A stretch of DNA of 8,080 nucleotides from Calditrichota bacterium (GTDB lineage: Bacteria; Calditrichota; Calditrichia; RBG-13-44-9). A model generated the notes under the pieces. The model did no database searches, was not told where the DNA came from, and saw only the letters and a program-made list of their open reading frames with translations. A program made the position numbers and the translations under genes. Positions 1 through 5,897 of this stretch are shown one piece after another; the first letter of the stretch is position 1; each line of letters begins with the position of its first letter. The DNA is taken from contig JAJRXE010000477.1 in the NCBI GenBank assembly GCA_024276455.1, positions 1-8,080 of the forward strand, read 5' to 3'.

Positions 1-105
1 CAGACGCACCTTGCTGGTCCGAGGCAGATCGTACTGAATGGTGGTCGAGGGATTGAACGGGTTCGGGTAGTTTTGCTCCAGCAGGAACTTGGAGGGAATG
101 GTCTC
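1..105 (-). other. Start of T9SS type A / FlgD-like C-terminal sorting domain
   Basis: After the last heme (C729) and a short linker, residues 762-796 run from ETIPSKFLLEQ into NYPNPFNPSTTIQYDLP and on to KVRL at the window edge. This is the opening of the C-terminal domain that directs proteins through the Bacteroidetes-type Por/T9 secretion system in FCB phyla. Such domains are usually about 75-90 residues long, so roughly 50 residues should remain to the left of base 1. The function is inferred from the motif; no T9SS gene is in the window. Confidence 0.8.
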
Positions 106-2388
106 GGCCACTGGTTCGTCGATTCCCACGATGCCCGTTTCGTGAATCCCCTCAGCATAGGCGGCGGCCCATTCCACGGTTTCGTTTTGGTGGCAGCGTA
201 AGCAGGCAAAGTCCAGCGTAACGGCGGCCAGCCCGTTGGCATCCAGGCGCACGGCCCCGCCGTCCGGGGTGAACATGGAATCCCGGGGTTCGGCCTTGGT
301 GTTAATGCGCCAGATATGGGTGGCCACATCGCCTCGCCAGCCGTTGCCAGCTTGCATGCCCACTGCCGATTTGCTGGCCGGTGGCATGTGGCAGTCTTCG
401 CAGTCGATCGGCTTGGTGTGGGTTTGCCCGTTGCGGGTGATCTGAACCTCGTGGTTCGGATGACAGGTGGAGCATTCGATCTTAATGGCGTTTAATCCTT
501 CGCCGGCCGCGTCGGGATACAGTAACGCAATGTGGGTGTCGTGGCAGGTGCCGCAGGTCAGGTCGGTTCCGTTGCCGTCTCCATGCGGCGAAGCTTTCAT
601 TTCGTTAAACTGCTCGTGATGCCGGATGTAACCTTTGCTGGCCGGAATGGCGTTGGTTTTGCTTCCGCGGGAGTGGCAATCGCCGCAGCGAGTGAAAGCC
701 AGACTGTCCGCGGTAATGGGCGGAGTAACGTTGGTCGGATCGGCCACATGGGCACCACCGGGACCATGGCAGGCCTCGCAGCGAATACCGGGTTCGGAGA
801 AGGTACCCAGATCTGCGGTCACATCGCTCCAGGAACCGTCCGGGGTCGGTCCGGTGGTGTGGCATTTAAAGCAGTTGTAGTTGTAGTATTTTTCCTCGCC
901 AAAGTGGTAGGGCACCCAGCCCTGGGTCTCCAGATTGTACTGGGCCGAGCTGTCGGCGGTAAAAATGAGACCATCCGGTTGCACAAAGCGGGCTTTCCAG
1001 CCGTACCCACCAATCACCCAGGCGTAGGCGTTCCAGTCGGGCTGCGCCGGAGGCGCATTCGGTACGCCGGGAGAGGTGTTCTCCGGATAGGTCGGCGGTC
1101 CTCCCATCACCTTGTTCAACTTGTAGGGATGACCGGTCTTCATGTATTCTTCCCAGATATTGTAGCCCAGATGCGCGTTCACGTCGTTGTGGCACTGCAT
1201 ACAGATGGAGGAACCCACGTACTCGTCCGGAGTGGTGGTAATACCGTTGGTGTGGATGTCGGTGGCGTACTGGGCAGCCCATTCCACAGTTTTTTCCTGA
1301 TGGCATTTCAGACAGGCAAAATCCAGGGTGACCGCGGCGTGTCCGTCGGCGTCCAGTTTAACTTTGCCGTCGGCGGTAAACATGGAGTCGCGGGGTTCTG
1401 CGGCGGTATTGATCTTCCAGATGTGAGTGGCCACATCGCCACGCCAGCCGTTACCCACTTGCATGCCCACAGCCGACTTACTGGCATCCGGCATGTGGCA
1501 GTCCACACAATCGATCGGTTTGGGGACCCCGTTTACCAGAATTTGTTTGTTGGTGTGGCAGTCTTCGCATTTGGTGGTAATGGCATCCAGACCGGCACCG
1601 GCGGCGTCGGGGTAGCGCAGGGCGATATGAGGATCGTGACAGGTGGCACAGGTAAAGCCCAGATCGTTGTGCCGGGTGGCTTTCATCTCGTTGTACTGTT
1701 CGTGGTGACGAATGTACCCACCGCTGGCCGGAATGGCATTGGTTTTACTGCCGCGGGTGTGGCAATCGCCGCACCGGTCGTATTTCAGGCTGTCGCCCGT
1801 AATAGGCGGGCTCACCGTAGCCGGACTGGCCACGTGATCGCTTCCCGGACCGTGGCAGGCTTCGCAACGCACACCGGGTTGGGCAAAGGTGCCCAGGCTA
1901 TCATCCGGAACCCCGTTCCAGGACCCTTCGGGACTGGGTCCGGTGGTGTGGCATTTGAAGCAGTTGTAATTGTAATATTTCGTTTCTCCGAAATGGTAAG
2001 GCACCCAGCCCTGGGTCTCCAGATTGTATTGAGCCTGCTCATCGGCGGTAAAGATTTTTCCGTCCTTCTGAACAAAACGGGCTTTCCAGCCGTAACCGCC
2101 AATCACATAAGCGTAAGCGTTCCAGTCCGGTTGGGCCGGAGGAGCAAACGGAACTCCCGGCGAGGTGTTTTCCGGATAAACCGGTGGGGCACCGTCCACG
2201 GGGTTCAGCTTCCAGGGATGACCGGTCTTGTAATATTCGTCCGCTAAATTGTAGCCCACATTAGTGGGGTCACTTGAGCCGTGACATCCCATGCAGGTGG
2301 CGTCGCCCACAAATGTTTGGGCAGCCAGCCAGCTGGTACATCCCAGTAAAAACAACACCATACAAAGTAATCGGAAGTGATGTTTCAT
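1..2388 (-). CDS. Secreted 16-heme c-type cytochrome with T9SS-type tail (3' end beyond window)
   Basis: The frame is open for 796 codons from the ATG at 2388 to base 1, where it is cut before its stop. Residues 1-23 look like a Sec signal peptide (basic KHHFR, hydrophobic core, likely cleavage between A23 and Q24). Sixteen CXXCH heme c sites have their first Cys at 32, 143, 175, 206, 247, 274, 294, 359, then 396, 506, 537, 568, 612, 639, 663 and 729: two eight-heme units repeated with a period of about 363 residues. Conserved His outside the motifs (for example in RHHEQ) are likely second axial ligands. From about residue 768 the protein enters a NYPNPFNPSTTI sorting tail. The heme pattern resembles cytochrome c554-like multiheme proteins, but I recognise no specific enzyme. 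Likely role is electron transfer at or outside the outer membrane. A catalytic role such as nitrogen or sulfur oxyanion reduction cannot be excluded. It follows the receiver gene closely and is probably co-transcribed with it. Confidence 0.93.
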   Translation of the reverse strand, partial: MKHHFRLLCMVLFLLGCTSWLAAQTFVGDATCMGCHGSSDPTNVGYNLADEYYKTGHPWKLNPVDGAPPVYPENTSPGVPFAPPAQPDWNAYAYVIGGYGWKARFVQKDGKIFTADEQAQYNLETQGWVPYHFGETKYYNYNCFKCHTTGPSPEGSWNGVPDDSLGTFAQPGVRCEACHGPGSDHVASPATVSPPITGDSLKYDRCGDCHTRGSKTNAIPASGGYIRHHEQYNEMKATRHNDLGFTCATCHDPHIALRYPDAAGAGLDAITTKCEDCHTNKQILVNGVPKPIDCVDCHMPDASKSAVGMQVGNGWRGDVATHIWKINTAAEPRDSMFTADGKVKLDADGHAAVTLDFACLKCHQEKTVEWAAQYATDIHTNGITTTPDEYVGSSICMQCHNDVNAHLGYNIWEEYMKTGHPYKLNKVMGGPPTYPENTSPGVPNAPPAQPDWNAYAWVIGGYGWKARFVQPDGLIFTADSSAQYNLETQGWVPYHFGEEKYYNYNCFKCHTTGPTPDGSWSDVTADLGTFSEPGIRCEACHGPGGAHVADPTNVTPPITADSLAFTRCGDCHSRGSKTNAIPASKGYIRHHEQFNEMKASPHGDGNGTDLTCGTCHDTHIALLYPDAAGEGLNAIKIECSTCHPNHEVQITRNGQTHTKPIDCEDCHMPPASKSAVGMQAGNGWRGDVATHIWRINTKAEPRDSMFTPDGGAVRLDANGLAAVTLDFACLRCHQNETVEWAAAYAEGIHETGIVGIDEPVAETIPSKFLLEQNYPNPFNPSTTIQYDLPRTSKVRL
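118..1218 (-). repeat. Tandem unit 2 of the cytochrome: eight-heme module
   Basis: Residues 391 to about 757 repeat unit 1 with heme sites CMQCH, CFKCH, CEACH, CGDCH, CGTCH, CSTCH, CEDCH and CLRCH. Similarity reaches the DNA level: bases 911-939 and 2000-2028 are identical over 29 bases and exactly 1089 bases (363 codons) apart. Unit 2 has a few extra residues before its fifth heme (DGNGTD region), and its sixth heme site has diverged most (CSTCH against CEDCH). Confidence 0.85.
1219..2310 (-). repeat. Tandem unit 1 of the cytochrome: eight-heme module
   Basis: Residues 27-390 form the first eight-heme unit. Its heme sites in order are CMGCH, CFKCH, CEACH, CGDCH, CATCH, CEDCH, CVDCH and CLKCH. 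About 110 residues separate the first and second hemes. That stretch contains WNAYAYVIGGYGWKARF and QYNLETQGWVPYHFGE, so a non-heme subdomain is probably inserted there. Boundaries were set by aligning heme 1 with heme 9 and are good to a few residues. Confidence 0.85.
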
Positions 2389-2393
2389 ATAAA

Positions 2394-2400
2394 CCTCCTT
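2394..2400 (-). promoter_or_regulatory. Strong Shine-Dalgarno of the cytochrome gene, overlapping the upstream stop codon
   Basis: On the minus strand the sequence reads TAAGGAGG followed by TTTAT and ATG. AAGGAGG is a near-perfect ribosome binding site 5 bases before the start codon at 2388, and its first two A's are the last two bases of the receiver gene's TAA stop (2401-2399). This settles the cytochrome start and suggests translational coupling. Confidence 0.85.
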
Positions 2401-2776
2401 AGTTTAGTGGATATCGGATATTTAGAGTGGATGCAATAATTTGCATCGCTGTATCGGTTGAAATTGGTTTAATCTGAAACGAAAGCACTCCGAGGGTTAA
2501 AATGTCGGAACAGTGCCGAACCTGATCTTTGGTGAGCAATAAAACAATTCGAATGTCATTTTGTAATCTCTTTAAAATGCGGATGAGATAGTTAATACGA
2601 TCTCTGGCAATCGCCAGGTCAATAATCACCAGGTCTGCGTAATTGGAGATAATAAATTCAATGAACTGAAGACAGTTTTCAAAAAAGTGAAATTTCAGGT
2701 CGTACTCTTTCATGAGTTGTTTTCCGATTTCCTCGAATTGCGAACGATCTTCTACCAGTAACACAACATTTTGCAT
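2399..2776 (-). CDS. Stand-alone CheY-like response regulator receiver domain protein
   Basis: This 125-residue protein is the length of a single receiver domain, with no DNA-binding or enzymatic output domain. The expected landmarks are present: an N-terminal VVLLVED strand with the acidic pair E9-D10, a central strand DLVIID ending in the likely phospho-acceptor D53, T82 after the strand IRIVLLL, and K103-P104 in FQIKPIS. The active site therefore looks intact. The start at 2776 is supported by AGGAG (2789-2785) 8 bases upstream. The stop overlaps the ribosome binding site of the 16-heme cytochrome gene and the gap to its ATG is 10 bases, so the two genes almost certainly share a transcript. 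No histidine kinase lies in the window. The gene is clearly more AT-rich than the cytochrome gene. With no output domain it probably acts through a protein partner; the partner is unknown. Confidence 0.82.
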   Translation of the reverse strand: MQNVVLLVEDRSQFEEIGKQLMKEYDLKFHFFENCLQFIEFIISNYADLVIIDLAIARDRINYLIRILKRLQNDIRIVLLLTKDQVRHCSDILTLGVLSFQIKPISTDTAMQIIASTLNIRYPLN

Positions 2777-2801
2777 TCAGGAATCTCCTGTAGTATTTCT
2801 T

Positions 2802-2831
2802 TTAATACATATTTTGTGCCACTTTTCTCAA
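2802..2831 (-). promoter_or_regulatory. Candidate promoter(s) of the receiver-cytochrome operon
   Basis: Two overlapping candidates lie just upstream of the receiver gene on the minus strand. One is sigma70-like: TTGAGA (2831-2826), an 18-base spacer, then TATTAA (2807-2802). The other is a near match to a sigma54 site: TGGCAC (2821-2816) with GG at 2820-2819 and, ten bases later, GT at 2808-2807 where GC is expected. Either would leave a leader of about 20 bases containing the AGGAG site. Neither is a perfect match, and this phylum may use different promoter consensus sequences. Confidence 0.35.
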
Positions 2832-2879
2832 GCAGAGGGTAAGTCTATTAGATACAAATGGTTATGAAAACTGTAGCAG

Positions 2880-2893
2880 CCGATTTTAATCGG
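2880..2893. repeat. Short palindrome CCGATT-TT-AATCGG, possible operator
   Basis: Two perfect 6-base arms around a 2-base centre, about 105 bases upstream of the receiver start codon. The half-site AATCGG recurs at 3021-3026. The size suits a dimeric regulator binding site, but chance occurrence cannot be excluded. Confidence 0.3.
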
Positions 2894-2977
2894 TAGATGG
2901 GACATTTTTGCCCCAGTTGGAAAGAGAATGTGACGGAAGTGCTTTGTTCTAATAGCTGTTGAAAGGTGTGGAATAAG

Positions 2978-3004
2978 TGAGACAGGTGAGGCAAATATGT
3001 CTCA
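2978..3004. repeat. Inverted repeat TGAGACA ... TGTCTCA
   Basis: Perfect 7-base arms (2978-2984 and 2998-3004) separated by 13 bases, about 200 bases upstream of the receiver gene. The spacing between arm centres is about two helical turns, compatible with an operator or upstream activator site. It could also fold as a hairpin. No regulator family can be named from it. Confidence 0.35.
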
Positions 3005-3056
3005 ATTAGGAGTGTTTTTTAATCGGATTTTTGTTTTTCCGAATAAAATGATCGTA

Positions 3057-3154
3057 AATTTGCCCAATCTGGGCATTGGGCTTTCTTTCTTCCTTTCCCT
3101 CAATGAGCTGTATTTCCATGCTGGGGGAGGAATTGACATTGCTCTGGGCAAATT
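3057..3154. repeat. Spaced inverted repeat AATTTGCCCA / TGGGCAAATT with an internal TGGGCA copy
   Basis: Perfect 10-base arms at 3057-3066 and 3145-3154 enclose 78 bases. Inside, TGGGCA at 3070-3075 can pair with the left arm TGCCCA (3061-3066) in a tight local hairpin, and a third pairing GCCCAA/TTGGGC (3062-3067 with 3076-3081) is possible. The alternative pairings could mean a switching RNA structure or clustered protein sites. It lies just beyond the terminator of the membrane cytochrome gene. Confidence 0.35.
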
Positions 3155-3170
3155 AAGGTAGTCGTTCCAG

Positions 3171-3210
3171 AAAAAAGATGAAAAGGGGAAACGGGCCCGT
3201 TTCCCCTTTT
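3171..3210 (-). terminator. Intrinsic terminator of the membrane cytochrome gene
   Basis: Bases 3181-3210 are a perfect 30-base palindrome with 15-base arms (AAAAGGGGAAACGGG and its complement). On the minus strand it begins 22 bases after the TGA stop of the NapC/NirT-type cytochrome and is followed by CATC and six T's (3176-3171). A GC-rich stem followed by a U-tract is the standard rho-independent form. It separates the membrane cytochrome transcript from the receiver-cytochrome operon. Confidence 0.88.
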
Positions 3211-3232
3211 GAAATATGCGGCCGGCCTTCCC

Positions 3233-4741
3233 TCAGGGATTCAAGCCGGTGTGGCAATCCGAGCAAAGGCTTTCTTTCCAGGCGCCGTCGATGTCCACGG
3301 GATGTTTGAACTCCAGCGCTTCTCCCACCCGGGCCACTTCCATTTCACCCGGCGTGCCCTGGGCGTTAATGTAATGGCAGAGGTTACAGTCGCGGCGAAT
3401 AATTTCGCCATCGCTGTTTTCGTGGGTGGAATTGTGGCAACGGAAGCAACCCTTAAACTCCAGATGGCCGATGTGGTTGGGGTATTTATCCCAGCGAACC
3501 CGCATTTCTGGGAAGATGTTTTGCCGAAACTGCTTTTGTACCCCCTGGATGGCTTTTTCAATCAAATCGCGTTTGGTCTGAAATACTTCCGGGTAATTTT
3601 CCTGGTAAAAGGTCTCGATTCCCTGGCGAATGGCTGCCATGGCGCTGTCAGTGGTGGTGTACTCTTCTCCGCACACTTCCAGCGCAATGGCTTTGATTTC
3701 CGGAAGTTCAACCGGGATGTCACCAGCGGTAATGGCGTCGTTCAGGAAAATGGCCGGAGGCCGGTAGTTGTGAGAGGGGCGATTGTGGCAGTCGATGCAG
3801 TCCATGGTGCGCATCTCCAGGGTGTCCAGTTGCGCCGGTTCCAGCAGATTGTCCTGGTCCTGGTACAGCACTGTGTCTCCGGTGGCCAGATTGATGTAAC
3901 GAACCCAGGGGATATTCTCGCGGGTTCGGTCGGCGGCAATGTATTCAATCCGGACATTGGGATTGATGTGCCAGTGAATTCCTTCCTTTAGTCCCAGAGC
4001 CGCATGGGGCGCTCCAATTTTCATAATCAAGCGAATGTCCCAGCGGGTGTTCTCCTCATCCGGTAAATAGTGGGTCTCCAGGCGCAATTTGTGGGCGTAG
4101 AATTTTTGCGGCCAGTGGCATTGTTCACAAACGTCCCGGGCAGGGCGCAGGTTTTGCACTGGGGTGGGAATGGGACGCGGGTAACTGTTCGTTAAAGTGG
4201 CGTAAACCTGGTAAAGACCCGAAATTTTGGAACGCACGAACCAGCTGGCTCCCGGTCCCACATGGCAGGCTACGCAGGGTACTTTTGCATGAGGGGAATA
4301 TTGGTAAGCGGTGTACTCGGGAATCATCAGGTCGTGACACAGGGTCCCGCAAAAAGTGACCGATTCGGTGAAATGAAAGGCTTCGTAGCTACCCAGTGCC
4401 GAGAGTAACAGAAAGAGCGTGGTTCCGAAGGTAAAAATGAAGAAAGCGGTGCGGTGACTCTCGTCGTTCAAATCGATCTTGGGCCAGGGATGAACTTCAC
4501 CCGCTTTCTCTTTGCGCATTTTCCGGCGGTGAATGAGCATGCCGGCCGGAATCATGAGCAACCCGATGAACATGATGGCCGGTAAGAGAATGTAGATGAC
4601 CAGACCCAGGTAGGTACCGCCCTGACCAAAAATGGTCGAAACGATGAAAAGGAACACAATCATGAAGAGGCTGATGAGCGCAATAATGGCGCCGGCAAGC
4701 GAGATCCAGTTTTGTGCGGATGCAGGAATTTTCAACTTCAT
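3233..4741 (-). CDS. Seven-heme membrane NapC/NirT-type cytochrome c, ImcH-like quinol dehydrogenase candidate
   Basis: A 502-residue protein with three N-terminal transmembrane segments (about 13-38, 45-70 and 98-118) and a large periplasmic part. Seven heme c sites are visible: an unusual CX3CH (CGTLCH, 131-136, followed by DLM) and six CXXCH with first Cys at 156, 205, 315, 432, 452 and 493. The stretch SPHAKVPCVACHVGPGA then WFVRSKISG is diagnostic of the NapC/NirT/NrfH family, whose members oxidise menaquinol and hand electrons to periplasmic cytochromes. Three helices, about 500 residues and seven hemes match, from memory, the Geobacter inner-membrane cytochrome ImcH more closely than four-heme NapC or NrfH. 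The ATG at 4741 has AGAGGG just upstream. It appears monocistronic, ending at a strong terminator. The link to the 16-heme cytochrome is by neighbourhood and function, not a shared transcript. Its electron acceptor is unknown. Confidence 0.88.
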   Translation of the reverse strand: MKLKIPASAQNWISLAGAIIALISLFMIVFLFIVSTIFGQGGTYLGLVIYILLPAIMFIGLLMIPAGMLIHRRKMRKEKAGEVHPWPKIDLNDESHRTAFFIFTFGTTLFLLLSALGSYEAFHFTESVTFCGTLCHDLMIPEYTAYQYSPHAKVPCVACHVGPGASWFVRSKISGLYQVYATLTNSYPRPIPTPVQNLRPARDVCEQCHWPQKFYAHKLRLETHYLPDEENTRWDIRLIMKIGAPHAALGLKEGIHWHINPNVRIEYIAADRTRENIPWVRYINLATGDTVLYQDQDNLLEPAQLDTLEMRTMDCIDCHNRPSHNYRPPAIFLNDAITAGDIPVELPEIKAIALEVCGEEYTTTDSAMAAIRQGIETFYQENYPEVFQTKRDLIEKAIQGVQKQFRQNIFPEMRVRWDKYPNHIGHLEFKGCFRCHNSTHENSDGEIIRRDCNLCHYINAQGTPGEMEVARVGEALEFKHPVDIDGAWKESLCSDCHTGLNP

Positions 4742-4954
4742 TAGGCAACCCTCTTTTGTTTATACTTGTGAAATATTTAGGTTACTAAAATATACATTTT
4801 TTATTTTATTTCCACAGTTTTTTCTAATTTTCTTCTTTCACCTTAAAAAGGGACTCTTCTACGGGGAGGTAATTTTTTTCTTTTCTTGCTTCAAATCCAT
4901 TCCTACTGTAAACTTCTCTCAAAGACGAGGGATTTCAATAGTCCGAGGGGAAAT
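4742..4954. promoter_or_regulatory. Divergent intergenic region between the membrane cytochrome and amidotransferase genes
   Basis: The 213 bases must hold promoters for both divergent genes. Bases 4770-4860 are very AT-rich, with several TATA-like hexamers on the minus strand (for example TATAAA within 25 bases of the cytochrome start). I could not pair any with a good -35 hexamer. The amidotransferase has a GAGGGG ribosome binding site at 4945-4950. No conserved RNA motif was recognised. Confidence 0.5.
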
Positions 4955-5767
4955 ATGTGTCGCTTTATGGCCTACTGGGGAAAGCGTACCAAAGAGCTTT
5001 CGCACTGGTTATTATCATCCGAAAATAGCCTGTTAAAACAGGCCACATCCGATATGAGCGCCCGGCCTAATCCGGATGGCTGGGGATTTGCTTTCCGCCA
5101 GCAGACCGGCTGGGAAGTGGTAAAAAGCCCTCGACCAGCTTTCGAAGACGAACAGTTCAAGGCTCAGGCACGGCAGCTGCAGACCGATTTCCTGTTTGCC
5201 CATGTGCGCCGCAAATCCCAGGGACGGGTTAGTCTGGACAATACCCACCCGTTTGTTTACAAAGACTGGGTGTTCATGCACAACGGAAATATCCCCGATT
5301 TTCAGCGCATCCGGTCGGAGCTGGAAAAATCCCTCGAAAATTCCGAGCCGATTCGTACCGTTGGCGGGACGGACAGTGAATTTCTGTTTTTCTATTTTCT
5401 TTCCCATTTCGAAAGAGTTCCCAGTTGCGATCCCTATTGTGTTTTGAATATTGTGTGCGGTCTGATTCAACGGGTCATTGGTCTCACTTCCCGGGAAGAT
5501 CAGGCGGCGTTAGCCCTCAATTTTTTACTCTCCAATGGCGAGTACATTATTGGTTTCCGAAAAAATCGCAGCATGTTTTACGCCCGGGCGGAGGAGGGCT
5601 TGTTGATTACCTCCGAACCCCTGGATTCCCACTTAAACTGGATGGAAATTCCGGAGAATACCTTTTTGTTTTGCGAATCTCCGAACAAGATCAAATTCTA
5701 TACGTCACAGTTAGCTTCTTCGGGCCGAAAAGGGCAGAAGAACCAACAAAATTGTTTTTCGTTCTGA
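4955..5767 (+). CDS. Class II glutamine amidotransferase-like protein (YafJ/GATase_6 type)
   Basis: The protein starts MCRFMAYWG. In class II (Ntn-type) amidotransferases Cys2 becomes the N-terminal nucleophile after Met removal, so the ATG at 4955 is preferred over the upstream in-frame ATG at 4886; GAGGGG at 4945-4950 agrees. Family motifs follow in order: RPNPDGWGFA (37-46), FAHVRR (81-86), NTHPF (96-100), FMHNGNI (107-113, with the oxyanion Asn-Gly) and GGTDSEF (137-143). The 270 residues contain only the glutaminase domain, with no synthase or ammonia-acceptor domain as in PurF, GlmS or AsnB. Proteins of this kind hydrolyse glutamine or act on gamma-glutamyl compounds, and most, such as YafJ, have no assigned substrate. 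The C-terminus is polar and Gln/Asn-rich. It lies 130 bases before the deacetylase gene and may or may not be co-transcribed with it. Confidence 0.87.
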   Translation: MCRFMAYWGKRTKELSHWLLSSENSLLKQATSDMSARPNPDGWGFAFRQQTGWEVVKSPRPAFEDEQFKAQARQLQTDFLFAHVRRKSQGRVSLDNTHPFVYKDWVFMHNGNIPDFQRIRSELEKSLENSEPIRTVGGTDSEFLFFYFLSHFERVPSCDPYCVLNIVCGLIQRVIGLTSREDQAALALNFLLSNGEYIIGFRKNRSMFYARAEEGLLITSEPLDSHLNWMEIPENTFLFCESPNKIKFYTSQLASSGRKGQKNQQNCFSF

Positions 5768-5800
5768 ACTGTTGCGTTCGAGAGTGAAGGTTTGGAAACG

Positions 5801-5821
5801 CAGCGGGGAGGGGCCCCGCTG
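5801..5821. repeat. GC-rich hairpin CAGCGGGG / CCCCGCTG between amidotransferase and deacetylase genes
   Basis: Perfect 8-base arms (5801-5808 and 5814-5821) with a 5-base loop, 34 bases after the amidotransferase stop. The stem is stable but is followed by GAAAATGG rather than a T-run, so it is not a standard intrinsic terminator. It could slow transcription, protect the upstream mRNA end or have no role. Confidence 0.4.
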
Positions 5822-5897
5822 GAAAATGGTGCAATCGACGAACGAAATTGAACCGAACAAACAAAAAGTTTGACTCTGTGTGGGAGATTGACGCATC

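Larger units (their letters stand above)
2777..3170. other. Gene-free intergenic stretch upstream of the receiver-cytochrome operon
   Basis: About 400 bases with no convincing gene on either strand. It is AT-rich and lies between the terminator of the membrane cytochrome gene and the receiver gene, so it should hold the promoter and control sites for the latter. It contains the promoter candidates near 2802-2831 and the inverted repeats listed separately at 2880-2893, 2978-3004 and 3057-3154. I see no tRNA-like or known riboswitch pattern. Confidence 0.6.

Noticed and set aside
532..2247. 571-codon plus-strand open frame
   Set aside because: It lies in exact codon register opposite the 16-heme cytochrome gene and is rich in Gly, Val and Ala with no family motif. 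It results from the codon use of the real minus-strand gene, which has 16 heme motifs, a signal peptide and a strong ribosome binding site.
1..2388. Identification as an MtrC/OmcA decaheme or as cytochrome c nitrite reductase (NrfA)
   Set aside because: Heme number (16), the tandem eight-heme layout and the absence of a CXXCK active-site motif do not fit either family.
3209..3991. 260-codon plus-strand open frame
   Set aside because: It is antisense to the membrane cytochrome and begins inside the terminator palindrome. No recognisable domain is present, while the opposite strand encodes clear heme motifs.
4886..4954. N-terminal extension of the amidotransferase from the ATG at 4886
   Set aside because: It would bury the catalytic Cys that must be residue 2, and the GAGGGG ribosome binding site sits just before the ATG at 4955.
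5858..5872. CAAAC-AAAAA-GTTTG hairpin before the deacetylase gene
   Set aside because: Its 5-base, mostly A-T arms without a T-run are too weak for a terminator, and no regulatory pattern is recognisable.
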